From contig DATBRC010000015.1 in NCBI GenBank assembly GCA_036560485.1, forward strand, positions 1-64,000: a stretch of 64,000 bases of DNA, given 5' to 3'. Made by a program: the position numbers and the translations under genes. The notes beneath the pieces are model-generated. The model made no database searches. It was not told the DNA's origin and worked only from the letters and a program-made list of their open reading frames with translations. The stretch comes from DATBRC01 sp036560485 (GTDB taxonomy: Bacteria; Pseudomonadota; Gammaproteobacteria; Burkholderiales; Burkholderiaceae_D). Numbering within the stretch: position 1 is the stretch's first letter; the number at the start of each line of letters is the position of its first letter. Positions 35,559 to 45,083 of the stretch are shown here, piece by piece.

Positions 35559-35913
35559 AACCGTCTCCTTGTATGGCCATGATCAGGTGCATTGCCCAAT
35601 CTTGTTATCTTCGCCAATATGCTGGATCGGGCTTTACCAAGCCCGAAAAAATGCAATTACAGTTCTTATAATAATGGAAATTCTGGATGATGGGATGTGA
35701 CGTACAGCACAGTGAAATGTTCTGGAATGGGATTTTCTATTTTGTGCATCTGCAGCAAAATGATTTATTTGTAACCTGGTAGTACTGCTGAACTGAAGTT
35801 ACAAAAAAGCCTGACAATCAGTTGCTCATGATTTATCAGGCGGTCTTTATAATTTAATACTTTACTAAGATAAATGATGTGTTGCCATATTCAACAATAC
35901 ATCATTGTGAGTA
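35559..35913. other. Intergenic region holding a leftward terminator
   Basis: This 355-base stretch separates two leftward genes. Apart from the terminator at 35803-35841 and the upstream region of the HD gene, I see no gene or repeat. Confidence 0.5.
35803..35841 (-). terminator. Rho-independent terminator of the Cys-repeat protein gene
   Basis: On the minus strand GCCTGATAAATCA pairs with TGATTGTCAGGC, followed by TTTTTT. It lies about 75 bp after the stop of the 35914-36537 gene. Confidence 0.8.
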
Positions 35914-36537
35914 TCAGGCAGTTTGGTCAGAAGATTCTTTAACATTCTTCAATGTTGGTCTAGCTGTAAAGAGTGCATCCTGATCTGCTACTGAGGCACC
36001 ACAGAATGCGGTTTCTGTAGCGGCACCACAGAATGCGGGTTTCGTAGCAACACCACAGAATGCGGTTTCTGTAGCGGCACCACAGAATGCGGGTTTCGTA
36101 GCAGCACCACAGAATGCGGTTTCTGTAGCAGCACCACAGAATGCGGTTTCTGTGTGAATATAGCTTTCACCAAATGTTTCTTCGTAGATTTCTGCCATAC
36201 GCTTCCCGATGCGCTCAAGTGCAATCAAATCGTCCTCGCCACGCATACCAATATATGGAAAATGGTGCAAAAAGTATCCGAATATGGCTTGGCAATCAAC
36301 CGCATATTTTTGCGTATCCAGAATATGGTAGTGCCAGAATGTGTCAATATCCGTCATCGGGGCGGTTTGTTCATTCGGGAATGTTTTCATCAAATACAGG
36401 AAGCGGCGATATTCGCGCTCCACGGCATTTGCCTTTTCAAGGCTCCAGCCTTCACCTGATTCGACGTGCATCAATTTGACTTTGATCGGCTCTAAATCCA
36501 GTGCTGCAATTTTCTCAAATTCGATAGATAAACTCAT
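35914..36537 (-). CDS. GRDP-like protein with six Cys-containing tail repeats
   Basis: The 207-residue protein has a conserved N-terminal domain (residues 1-125) with TDIDTFWHYHILDTQKY, DCQAIFGYFLHHFPY and GMRGEDD, resembling bacterial glycine-rich-domain-containing (GRDP-like) proteins. From about residue 127 to 180 there are six tandem 9-residue units of the form T-[EK]-[TP]-A-F-C-G-[AV]-A, alternating ET and KP variants, then a short acidic and basic tail. Each unit holds one Cys. I recall similar Tyr/Phe-Cys tail repeats in other members, but their role is unknown. GGGGAA precedes the ATG. It has no operon partner. Confidence 0.75.
   Translation of the reverse strand: MSLSIEFEKIAALDLEPIKVKLMHVESGEGWSLEKANAVEREYRRFLYLMKTFPNEQTAPMTDIDTFWHYHILDTQKYAVDCQAIFGYFLHHFPYIGMRGEDDLIALERIGKRMAEIYEETFGESYIHTETAFCGAATETAFCGAATKPAFCGAATETAFCGVATKPAFCGAATETAFCGASVADQDALFTARPTLKNVKESSDQTA
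35995..36156. repeat. Six tandem 27-bp repeats encoding a Cys-containing peptide
   Basis: Six units of 27 bp (ACCACAGAATGCGG-TT-TGTAGC, plus variants) run in frame inside the 35914-36537 gene. Two subtypes, coding ET or KP, mostly alternate, which points to duplication of a two-unit block. Copy number could vary between strains. This is not a CRISPR array: units abut without spacers. Confidence 0.9.
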
Positions 36538-36716
36538 AGCGTTCCCCTTTTGATTTGGATGCTTGCTTGCTAAACAGAAAAACGGTCCCGACGCTAATTG
36601 ATTCAGCTGGGAACTCTCTTTTTATAGCACAAAATTTTACCGTACCCAACAATTATATCGATGCAATTTCAATAAGTGCCGAACAATTAATGCCTTGATT
36701 TCAACAAAAGTAAAGT

Positions 36717-39452
36717 TTAAATAGATGGATCCTTCGCAAGGATTGTTCTTATTTGCGCTTCTATTAAACGATATTCAACTTCAATTGCCGTTATTTTTGC
36801 ATCAGCATTTTTCAACCCTTCATGTTTTTTCGTTTGCTGCTCCACATCGCGACATAGTTCCGACAATAAATTTGCACCAAGAATGGACGCGCTACCAGTA
36901 ATGACATGCGAAATCGATGACACTTCAGAAAGGTCATTTGCATGAATTGCCTTGCGTAGTTCTGCAAGTTTTTGTGGAGCAAATTCGTTGATGAAGACTG
37001 ATGCTGCCTCATCAAAGGCAGCGCTCCCAATCATATTGCGCACTTCGATGAAATGACTCGATTTGTAATCCATCCCATTTTCAATCATCGGATGCGACAC
37101 TGTAGAATGACTTTTCAACCATTGCATCAGCACGTTGTGTAACGTCGCAGGCATCACCGGTTTGGAAATGAAATCATCCATACCTGCCTGAAGGCATTTC
37201 TCCTTATTTTCAGGAAGCGTATGTGCAGTCAGCGCGATGATTGGGGTTTTTGTAGTTTCATCCTCGGCAGCGCGAATACGACTCGTTGCGTCGAATCCAT
37301 CCAATGTGGGCATTTGGCAATCCATCAGGACAAGATCATAGTGATTGGCTTCATGCATATCCACTGCTTGCTGCCCATCTGATGCAACGTCGACAGCACA
37401 ACCAAGTGCCTTCAACATATGCGTAATCACAATTTGATTGGCCTTGTTATCTTCAGCAACAAGGATGCGCGTTCCCTTGAAGCTTACATGTGGTCTGTTT
37501 GCTTCTGCTGCTGTAGGGATGACCTGGGGCGAGATGGACTTGGCAGAATAAGGGAGGTTCAACGTAAATGTGAATGAACTCCCTTGTCCCAATTGGCTGA
37601 CGACAGAAATTCTTCCTCCCATCATTTCAATGAGCGATTTGCAAATGCTCAGGCCCAGACCCGTGCCGCCATATTCCCTCGTTGTGGATTCATCCGCCTG
37701 GGTAAACTCGTCAAAAATCTCGTGGATTTTTTCCGGTGCCAAGCCAATCCCGGTATCCGTGACAGATATGGAAAGAAGACAATTATCTTGCGCATCATTT
37801 CGTGCTTCGACTTGCAATACGACGCGGCCTTTTGCAGTAAACTTGATAGCATTGTTTGCCAGGTTGATGAGCACTTGGCGGATCCGGGTCGGATCTCCGA
37901 CCAAAGGACCTGTGGGCGCGCTGAGATAATGCGATTCGAGTTTAATCCCTTTCTCAATCGCAGTCTGTTCCTGACTTTCCATCACAGATTCAATCAAGCT
38001 CATCAAGTCGAAGCTGATCTGTTCCAAATGCAGTTTTCCAGCTTCGATTTTCGAAAAATCCAATATGTCGTTGATAATGACCATCAGGTTTTCCGCACTG
38101 TCATAGGCGAGCGACGCAAACTTGGATTGCTTGTTATCCAGGTTGGAGTCCATCAGCAAGGAAAGCATGCCTAACACTGCATTCATCGGTGTACGTATTT
38201 CATGGCTCATATTGGCAAGGAATCTGCCTTTTGCGATATTTGCCTGGTCGGCTAAAACGCGGGCATATTCCGCATTTTGTGTCGTAATGCTTGAGCTGCG
38301 CAACAGAATGAATACCAGTAGGGTGATAAGCAAAACACTGATCGCTGCAAACAGCGGATACTGCAGCGAGATATCGGCAACAGCCGGTCCATCTGTAGTA
38401 AAGACAACACGATAAGATTTGTCGCCACTGATCTGCAGCGCTCTGCTGACCATGAAGGCAGCGTGCCGAATTTTAATGGATGGTGGCCAGTCTGCATTTA
38501 CATTTGTACGACTATAGGTGCTGTCAAAAATAAGATTTTTGAGTGTTGATGCGGGTTTGGAAGTCTGATTGGCGAGCGCATCGTCAAAAATTTGATATTT
38601 GACATACCTCAGTCCTTCCTTGTTTCCTGCGTCCAGAAACGACTCAATATTAATGCCGGCGCCAACTGAACCGATACAAGCTGCTTCACGCTGTTGTTCT
38701 GTATCTGTCGGTAATCCTTTTTGATATACCGGCACCCGAATGGCGATACCGATATAACTTTCTTTTCCTTTCATTGCTTGAATCAATCGTCCCGACGATG
38801 TGGGTTTGCCAGTCCTGATGGACGAATAGAATGCTTTAGCCACTGCAGGGACGCTCAACAAATTCCTGCCGATGGCGAGTGTGCTGATATCGTCTGGTTC
38901 GATGATCGAAAGTATGAGTGCGTCATACCCAATCTGTTTAGGTGCTATTGAGAATTGGGAACTCTTGCTTCGTTCAGGTGTGGGACGTGACGTAGCAAAT
39001 TTCGCATCGGGATATTCTTGTGCAAGACGCTGCAGAAACAGGGCTTCTTTTTCAGGCTTTACTATTTCGGCATAATTGAGATTGTTAATGCCAGGAAAAT
39101 ATGTATTGAGTTTGAGCGACGCCACATACTTATGAAAGGCGTCATGGGTTATCGGGGAATTTACAGATGAAAATGCCTGCAGGCCAATGACCATGTTGAC
39201 TGAAGTATCCAGCCGTTGCTGCATATAAGAATTGATTGTATCGGCATCTTGTTGGAATTGGTCATCGATCCTATCGTTTAACTCTGCCAGCATTAATTTA
39301 TACACAGTCAACGATAAGGCCACACCAATGACCAATACCAGCCATTCTCGTGTTCGTATCTCGATAATCAAATGACGTACCTGTGTCCACAATTTGGCAA
39401 TGCTTTTCGCCAGGGACAATGTATGTGTGCTTGTGAAAAAAGATCCCATCAT
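36717..39452 (-). CDS. CHASE-domain hybrid histidine kinase with receiver and Hpt
   Basis: The 911-residue protein has membrane helices near 35-53 and 365-385 around a periplasmic CHASE domain (about 60-345), then HisKA (phospho-His417 in SHEIRTPMN), a catalytic ATPase domain (NNAIKF, DTGIG, GGTGLGLS), a receiver with Asp711 in LMDCQMP and a C-terminal Hpt domain with His849 in SHVITGSASILGA. All phosphorelay residues are present, so it can run a full His-Asp-His relay to an unseen response regulator. CHASE domains sense small organic molecules. No partner gene is adjacent. Confidence 0.93.
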   Translation of the reverse strand: MMGSFFTSTHTLSLAKSIAKLWTQVRHLIIEIRTREWLVLVIGVALSLTVYKLMLAELNDRIDDQFQQDADTINSYMQQRLDTSVNMVIGLQAFSSVNSPITHDAFHKYVASLKLNTYFPGINNLNYAEIVKPEKEALFLQRLAQEYPDAKFATSRPTPERSKSSQFSIAPKQIGYDALILSIIEPDDISTLAIGRNLLSVPAVAKAFYSSIRTGKPTSSGRLIQAMKGKESYIGIAIRVPVYQKGLPTDTEQQREAACIGSVGAGINIESFLDAGNKEGLRYVKYQIFDDALANQTSKPASTLKNLIFDSTYSRTNVNADWPPSIKIRHAAFMVSRALQISGDKSYRVVFTTDGPAVADISLQYPLFAAISVLLITLLVFILLRSSSITTQNAEYARVLADQANIAKGRFLANMSHEIRTPMNAVLGMLSLLMDSNLDNKQSKFASLAYDSAENLMVIINDILDFSKIEAGKLHLEQISFDLMSLIESVMESQEQTAIEKGIKLESHYLSAPTGPLVGDPTRIRQVLINLANNAIKFTAKGRVVLQVEARNDAQDNCLLSISVTDTGIGLAPEKIHEIFDEFTQADESTTREYGGTGLGLSICKSLIEMMGGRISVVSQLGQGSSFTFTLNLPYSAKSISPQVIPTAAEANRPHVSFKGTRILVAEDNKANQIVITHMLKALGCAVDVASDGQQAVDMHEANHYDLVLMDCQMPTLDGFDATSRIRAAEDETTKTPIIALTAHTLPENKEKCLQAGMDDFISKPVMPATLHNVLMQWLKSHSTVSHPMIENGMDYKSSHFIEVRNMIGSAAFDEAASVFINEFAPQKLAELRKAIHANDLSEVSSISHVITGSASILGANLLSELCRDVEQQTKKHEGLKNADAKITAIEVEYRLIEAQIRTILAKDPSI

Positions 39453-39840
39453 TTCGTATCTTGAGTTTAGCTAATAAGAAATTAAGGGACATTAAATTAC
39501 TAAAATCCCATTGCCTTCCAGAAAATCGTATGGAACTTGAAAGTAGACGATTGTTCTAATAATGAGGCAAAGAAAACACTTGAGCAACTAATTGTTAAGT
39601 TTGGGACAAATGGAGGCTGCCATGAAAATCCCGCTTATTGTGATGTCTATGGTGTGTGCAATGCTGACTGGGTTATCTTTGATTTATTTTGTACTGGTGC
39701 CCAATTAAAAAGGTAAGAGCAGGTAAATTGAAGTAACCGACTTTTAGTGGTTATTGGTCTTGAGCGGCAAGGGGTATTTTGCCGCATTGACATGCTTTTG
39801 TAATGTGCAGTTGAGGCATCTATTAAATCAAGGTAAATAT
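39453..39840. other. Intergenic region with one micro-ORF
   Basis: About 390 bases between the CHASE kinase start and the stop of the SDR gene. The only supported content is the 28-codon frame at 39622-39708. No repeat or terminator stands out. Confidence 0.5.
39622..39708 (+). CDS. Hydrophobic micro-protein, 28 aa
   Basis: The frame ATG 39622 to TAA 39708 follows GGAGG with a five-base gap, an optimal ribosome-binding site. The product (MKIPLIVMSMVCAMLTGLSL, then a short end) is one hydrophobic helix, as in small membrane proteins or leader peptides. There is no downstream gene on this strand, so a leader role is unlikely. Evidence is limited to signal and composition. Confidence 0.4.
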   Translation: MKIPLIVMSMVCAMLTGLSLIYFVLVPN

Positions 39841-40851
39841 CTAAGGACTACCTGTAGCACCGCCTAATACCGGCAACACGATCCCGGTAATATAACTGGA
39901 ACATACTGGAGACGCCAGAAATACATAAGCCGGCGATAATTCTTCAGGTTGTGCCGGACGCTTCATTTCTGTTTTTCCACCGAATTGCGATACTGCTTCC
40001 GCCTGCCTGTCGGCCGGATTCAGCGGGGTCCAAACCGGGCCCGGCGCTATCGCATTGACGCGTATCCCTTTTGATAAAACATTGGTTGCCAACGCTTTGG
40101 TAAATGCATGGATGGCTCCTTTGGTGGCGGAATAATCGAGCAATTCCTTGCTGCCGAAAATGCCGGTCTCCGATCCGGTATTGATAATCGACGAGCCGGA
40201 ATGCAGATGCGGCAATGCTGCCTTGGCCATATGGAAGTAACCATACAGGTTGGTGCGTATCGTTTCGTCAAACTGTTCTTCGGTCATTTCTTCAATATCG
40301 ACTGCATGTTCCTGGAATGCGGCATTGTTGATCAGGATATCCAGTTTGCCGAATTCGTCGATCGTCTGCTGTACTGCATCGTTACAAAAATCCGCGTCTT
40401 TGATATCACCTGCAATCAACAGGCAGCGTCGTCCTTCTTTTTCGACGTAGCGTTTTGTTTCTTCCGCATCTTCATGCTCATTCAAATAAATAATCGCGAT
40501 ATCGGCGCCTTCTCTCGCATACAGAACAGCGACAGCGCGTCCGATTCCCGAGTCGCCGCCGGTGATCAGTGCGACCATGTTACGCAGTTTGTTACTGCCG
40601 ACATAATCCGGCGCCGTGAATTGTGGTCGTGGATGTAATGCCGATTCCTCACCGGGTTTGACCAGATGCTGATCAGGAAATGGCGGCTTCGGTTGTTGAC
40701 GTGCGCCATCTTGTGTTACTTCTTTGTCGGATTTCTTGTCTTTTGCTTGTTTGTTCTTCTGATGTTCATCGCCTTCATGCTGCAGATGGCGTTGCTTATC
40801 GGCTGCGGCATCAGCAGCATTTTTGTGAGAGTCTGATTTATCGGATTTCAT
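39841..40851 (-). CDS. SDR-family oxidoreductase, stress-protein (YghA/YdaD) type
   Basis: The 336-residue protein begins with a charged His/Lys/Asp-rich stretch (about 1-70), then a Rossmann SDR domain: TGGDSGIGRAVA for NAD(P), NNAAF, catalytic Ser in STINTGSE-like context (IINTGSETG) and YSATKGAI with the active-site Tyr and Lys. A 41-residue upstream extension to 40977 is rejected because AAAGGAG stands before 40851. It overlaps the UDP-glucuronate decarboxylase-like gene by 14 bp and is the last gene of the leftward glycan operon. The relatives are general stress oxidoreductases of unknown substrate; a sugar-modifying role here is an inference. Confidence 0.88.
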   Translation of the reverse strand: MKSDKSDSHKNAADAAADKQRHLQHEGDEHQKNKQAKDKKSDKEVTQDGARQQPKPPFPDQHLVKPGEESALHPRPQFTAPDYVGSNKLRNMVALITGGDSGIGRAVAVLYAREGADIAIIYLNEHEDAEETKRYVEKEGRRCLLIAGDIKDADFCNDAVQQTIDEFGKLDILINNAAFQEHAVDIEEMTEEQFDETIRTNLYGYFHMAKAALPHLHSGSSIINTGSETGIFGSKELLDYSATKGAIHAFTKALATNVLSKGIRVNAIAPGPVWTPLNPADRQAEAVSQFGGKTEMKRPAQPEELSPAYVFLASPVCSSYITGIVLPVLGGATGSP

Positions 40852-41881
40852 GGATTTCTCCTTTAGGCAATGGATTGACGGCGAAAGAAAAATGCGCGTC
40901 ACGATGCATCGTATCTGCATCGCCTGCAAATTCCAGACGTAGTCGCTTGAAATAATCGATCGTCTTTTCCAATCCATCTCTCAGTTTGATTTTGGGCTCC
41001 CACTTCAACAGATTGCGCGCCAGCGTAATGTCAGGGCGGCGTCTGGCCGGATCGTCACTCGGCATTGGAAGGAATTGAATGGATGAATGCGACTGGGTAA
41101 GATCGACGATCATTTCGGCAAGTTCCAGCATGGTGCATTCAACCGGATTGCCCAAATTCACAGGGCCGCAAAAATCGTCCGCACTGCGCATCAATTTATC
41201 GAGACCATCGATCAAATCGTCCACATAGCAAAAAGAGCGCGTCTGTTTTCCGTCTCCGTAGATCGTAATCGGCTGATGTGACAACGCCTGCATGATAAAG
41301 TTCGAGACAACGCGTCCATCATTAGGATGCATGCGCGGACCATAGGTATTGAAAATACGTGCGATTTTTACACGCATCTTGTGTTGCCGTTGGTAATCCA
41401 TAAAAAGCGTTTCGGCGCAGCGCTTGCCTTCGTCGTAACAGGAACGCAGTCCAATCGGATTGACATGCCCGTAATAATTTTCGACTTGAGGATGTACTTC
41501 GGGATCGCCGTATACTTCGCTGGTCGAAGCTTGCAATATTTTTGCTTTTACGCGCTTGGCGAGGCCAAGCATGTTGATCGCACCATGTACACTGGTCTTG
41601 GTTGTTTGCACCGGATCAAATTGATAGTGCAGCGGGGAAGCGGGGCATGCGAGGTTGTAGATTTCATCGACTTCGACGTACAGCGGAAAGGTGATGTCGT
41701 GGCGCAGCAATTCAAAATTCGGATGCAACAGCAGATGGCTGATATTGCGTTTGCTTCCCGTATAAAAATTATCGACGCATAAAACATCATGCCCTTGCGC
41801 AAGCAAAAAATCACACAGATGCGAGCCGAGAAAACCGGCGCCGCCGGTTACCAGTATGCGTTTGCAGTGGAGTTCCTTCAT
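40838..41881 (-). CDS. UDP-glucuronate decarboxylase-like NAD-dependent epimerase/dehydratase
   Basis: The 347-residue extended SDR has the NAD motif GGAGFLGSHL, the catalytic Tyr-Lys in SCYDEGKRCAE, and motifs of UDP-xylose synthases (ASTSEVYGDPEVHPQ, NPIGLRS, YGPRMHPNDGRVVSNF). It probably turns UDP-glucuronate into UDP-xylose (or UDP-4-keto-pentose) for a surface glycan. It overlaps the preceding GT9 gene by 4 bp and the SDR gene by 14 bp, so it is in one operon. Confidence 0.85.
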   Translation of the reverse strand: MKELHCKRILVTGGAGFLGSHLCDFLLAQGHDVLCVDNFYTGSKRNISHLLLHPNFELLRHDITFPLYVEVDEIYNLACPASPLHYQFDPVQTTKTSVHGAINMLGLAKRVKAKILQASTSEVYGDPEVHPQVENYYGHVNPIGLRSCYDEGKRCAETLFMDYQRQHKMRVKIARIFNTYGPRMHPNDGRVVSNFIMQALSHQPITIYGDGKQTRSFCYVDDLIDGLDKLMRSADDFCGPVNLGNPVECTMLELAEMIVDLTQSHSSIQFLPMPSDDPARRRPDITLARNLLKWEPKIKLRDGLEKTIDYFKRLRLEFAGDADTMHRDAHFSFAVNPLPKGEIHEIR

Positions 41882-43053
41882 GGCTCAAGCCTCCTTTTGA
41901 CAACATGCGTCGATGGGGAAAGTCGCATGGGCGCACTCAGCAGTACACGATCAGAAGCATTCGATGCATGCAAGACTCCCTCTGCGCATAGACGCAACGC
42001 TTCATTCAATACTTTTTCGGCGCTCACATTTTCTGCGCAAGGATGGCCGATTGGACAAACCGTATGGGCACAGGGGCGGCACGGCACCGCCGCATACAAC
42101 ACGCGATGGCGCTTGCGATCCAGCGGCGCCCAGCGTTGCGGGTCGGCGCCTGAACACACGATGACGCTCGGCGTCGCTACTGCAGCAGCTATATGAGAGA
42201 TGCCCGTGTCGTTACTAACCAGTAGCCGTGCACCCGCAATCAATGCGGCCAATGAGCCCAATTCGGTGCGGCCGCACATGTCGATTGCCGGCGCACGCAT
42301 CTCACGCAATACCGCATCGACAATCGGCCGCTCTTCAGCAGATCCCGTCAGTACCACCTGCAAGCCTTGCTCCGCCAGGCCATCGGCTACGTAGGCAAAG
42401 CGTTTCGGTAACCAGCGCCTCGACTCCATGCGCGCACCGGGATGGACGCAAACATAGCTACCCGGCGGCGGACGAAATTGACCGGCTTTGCGCAGCGTTT
42501 GATAATCGATATCCTGCAACGGAAATTCAAGCGACTTGTTATTTGCCGGCGCGCCAAGAAATTCCATCAGGCGAAGATATTGGGTGACCTCATGTTCCGT
42601 GTGTAACCAAGGTATGAAATATTCATGATCCGGGCAATACGCATCCGGCAGATAAAATCCCGCAGTTCGTGCTGCGCCGAGCGCCATCGTGATTGGATTG
42701 CTCAAGCCGCCGCTGCCATGTAACTGAAATGCAAAGTCGAATTGCCGTTGCTGCGCGGTGGCGAAAAACTCCGGGATCAAATTAATTTGCGGTATAGATT
42801 CCGGGAATCCGGGAAAGCCAGGGAACATCAGATAGTCATCGATATATTTATTGAAGCGCGCGGCGAAGCTTTGCGCCCATGGCAATCCGATCAACGTGAT
42901 TTTTGCATTGGGGGCGGCCAGCCGCAATGCGCGCAATGTCGGCACCAAACACAATAAATCGCCCAACTGCAACGCACGAAATACAGCGATGTTACGCAGC
43001 GCGCCAAAGTCCAGGCGAGAATGTGCGCCATAGCTTGAATTTGCGGGATTCAT
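41878..43053 (-). CDS. Glycosyltransferase family 9 (heptosyltransferase-like)
   Basis: The 391-residue protein follows the GT9 pattern: LGDLLCLVPTLRALR near the start, PGARMESRRWLPKRFA in the middle, and GSAEERPIV and SNDTGISHIAAAV for the nucleotide-sugar site. GT9 enzymes usually add heptose in lipopolysaccharide cores. It overlaps the carbamoyltransferase gene by 4 bp at its start and the next gene by 4 bp. The acceptor is unknown; a second GT9 gene lies at 53022. Confidence 0.88.
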   Translation of the reverse strand: MNPANSSYGAHSRLDFGALRNIAVFRALQLGDLLCLVPTLRALRLAAPNAKITLIGLPWAQSFAARFNKYIDDYLMFPGFPGFPESIPQINLIPEFFATAQQRQFDFAFQLHGSGGLSNPITMALGAARTAGFYLPDAYCPDHEYFIPWLHTEHEVTQYLRLMEFLGAPANNKSLEFPLQDIDYQTLRKAGQFRPPPGSYVCVHPGARMESRRWLPKRFAYVADGLAEQGLQVVLTGSAEERPIVDAVLREMRAPAIDMCGRTELGSLAALIAGARLLVSNDTGISHIAAAVATPSVIVCSGADPQRWAPLDRKRHRVLYAAVPCRPCAHTVCPIGHPCAENVSAEKVLNEALRLCAEGVLHASNASDRVLLSAPMRLSPSTHVVKRRLEP

Positions 43054-44816
43054 ACTTGTGCCTGCCCAACCATCAACGATGGCTTTTCAAGCAGGAAAGA
43101 ACCAATCGCCAACACGTCCAATGGCGTTGTGCAAAAAGATTCAACAGCATCGCGTGGTGTGCAAACGATCGGCTCGCCGCGTGTGTTGAACGATGTATTG
43201 ACCAGAACCGGCACGCCGGTGCGTGCAGCGAAAGCCTGCAGCAAATCATAGTAGGGCGCATTCTGCAACCGATTAATTGTTTGCACACGTGCAGTGCCGT
43301 CGACATGCCGCACAGCGGGAATTTTGTCGGCTTTATCGGGGCGCACGTCATAAACGAAAATCATGAATGGTGAAACGCTGCCGTTCTCGGATCGACTGGA
43401 AGATTCACATGTGAACCAATCCGATGCTTTTTCTTCCAGCACAACCGGCGCCACCGGGCGAAAATCTTCCCGGTCCTTGATCTGATTCAAACGGCTTTGC
43501 ATCGATGGATCGATTGGCGATGCAAGAATCGAGCGTGCGCCCAATGAACGCGGGCCATATTCCATACGGCCTTGATACCAACCGACTACTTTATTTTGTG
43601 TCAGCAGTTCAGCCGTCGCTTCTGCAATATTATCTACGCGGCGATAAGGCAGTTTGGCTTGTCGCAGGAATTGTTCAATCTCATCGTCGTTATAAGAAGG
43701 GCCAAGGAAAACATGATCCATGCTCCAGCGCCGCACTTTATCTTTGCGCTGCTGTGCATCGATCCATAACGCAGCACCGAGCGATGTGCCGGAATCACCG
43801 GCAGCAGGTTGTACCCATACCTTAGAGAATGGTCCACGGTCGCGTATCTTGGCATTCATCACGCAATTCAATGCGACGCCGCCTGCCATCGCCAGATTGG
43901 CGGCGCCCGTTTCCTGATGCAGCCAATTACTCATCCTGGCCACGGTTTCTTCCAATACTACTTGCAGCGAATGCGCGATATCCATATGAACTTGTTCAAG
44001 TGGGCCGCCACGTGCACGCGGTGCGCCGAGCAGGTCGCTCCACTTGACTTGCAGCATTGCGTATTCGCCATTGCCAAGATAATCGACGACTTCGCGCAAG
44101 CGCGAGACGTAAGTCGGTTTGCCGAATGAGGCCAATGCCATCACCTTGTATTCATCCGACGAGCGCAAGAAACCGAGATGATCGGTAATCCCCTCATACA
44201 GCAAACCCAGCGAGGTTGGATAATTGATCTGTTTCAAGCGGCGATAGACACCATCGCGGTAAATGCCGTAACTGGTGGTTGCCTGTTCACCGCGTCCATC
44301 CATTACCAGCACTGCGCATTCATCAAACGGCGCTGCCAAAAACGCGCTGGTCTCATGCGCTAGATGGTGCTCGACGAAATGCCATTGGTACGGGCCATCA
44401 TGCCTGACGCCGTGGAAGCGCTTCTTTAAATGATGTGGCGCGCCGCTCGCCAATTGCCGCGGCGCATTGACGACATAAGACAACGATAACGGGTCCCACG
44501 GCGACAGCCACTCCGATTCATGCGCAGATGGCTCAAGCGGCAAGGCAAGCATTTTGTCTTTCGCATGGCTGCCGAGTTGAATAAATGGGTCATAGGAATA
44601 GGCAACATGAGCGACCTCGCATAAATCCATTCCCGCTTCTTTAAGGCAGTAATCGATCGCGTGATAAGGCAACTGCCAAACAGTAAAGGGAAGCGGTCTC
44701 TTGCCATGTTTAATTCTTGTGAATCTTTCTTCTTCAGCTGCCGCAATCACTACGCCGTCAGAAACGATGCAAGCGGAGCAGTCATGAAATGCCGCATTAA
44801 TGCCGAGTGTATACAT
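43050..44816 (-). CDS. Carbamoyltransferase, NodU/CmcH/TobZ family
   Basis: The 588-residue protein has the N-terminal Kae1-like domain (GINAAFHDCSACIV, metal-binding HHLAHETSAF and VMDGRGE) and the C-terminal carbamoyltransferase domain (MEYGPRSLGARSILASP, FNTRGEPIVCTPRDAVE). Enzymes of this family use carbamoyl phosphate and ATP to put a carbamoyl group on a hydroxyl of a sugar or antibiotic. As the first gene of the leftward operon with a glycosyltransferase and a sugar-nucleotide enzyme, it probably decorates a surface glycan. No antibiotic-biosynthesis genes are nearby. Confidence 0.93.
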   Translation of the reverse strand: MYTLGINAAFHDCSACIVSDGVVIAAAEEERFTRIKHGKRPLPFTVWQLPYHAIDYCLKEAGMDLCEVAHVAYSYDPFIQLGSHAKDKMLALPLEPSAHESEWLSPWDPLSLSYVVNAPRQLASGAPHHLKKRFHGVRHDGPYQWHFVEHHLAHETSAFLAAPFDECAVLVMDGRGEQATTSYGIYRDGVYRRLKQINYPTSLGLLYEGITDHLGFLRSSDEYKVMALASFGKPTYVSRLREVVDYLGNGEYAMLQVKWSDLLGAPRARGGPLEQVHMDIAHSLQVVLEETVARMSNWLHQETGAANLAMAGGVALNCVMNAKIRDRGPFSKVWVQPAAGDSGTSLGAALWIDAQQRKDKVRRWSMDHVFLGPSYNDDEIEQFLRQAKLPYRRVDNIAEATAELLTQNKVVGWYQGRMEYGPRSLGARSILASPIDPSMQSRLNQIKDREDFRPVAPVVLEEKASDWFTCESSSRSENGSVSPFMIFVYDVRPDKADKIPAVRHVDGTARVQTINRLQNAPYYDLLQAFAARTGVPVLVNTSFNTRGEPIVCTPRDAVESFCTTPLDVLAIGSFLLEKPSLMVGQAQV

Positions 44817-45083
44817 TAAGCCTTCCTTTACGCATCACCGTTTGAAAATTGAATGCTTGACCATGATCAAGAGTGGTCAGCCGCTGATTTTGACAACGAG
44901 AAAATTGAGATGGGTTCATCAATCCGCATCATCTTTGATGTAATTGGAAGAAGTTGCAATGGGCAATACAGAGCATCTCTTTATCTGAAAAAATTCTATA
45001 TGAAATAGGCGTGGCACTTACCATACAAACGGCTTGTCAAATGACCCGGATGCTTTACTGGCAAGTATTAACGATTGGGCAGC
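44817..45083. other. Divergent promoter region of the glycan cluster
   Basis: About 270 bases separate the leftward carbamoyltransferase operon from the rightward ABC transporter series. Both promoters must be here. No binding-site palindrome or gene was recognised. Confidence 0.45.

Noticed and set aside
35995..36156. Regular 27-bp repeats resembling a CRISPR array
   Set aside because: The units abut without spacers and stay in frame inside a protein gene.
40852..40977. Upstream extension of the SDR gene
   Set aside because: It lies inside the UDP-glucuronate decarboxylase-like gene, and a good ribosome-binding site precedes the ATG at 40851.
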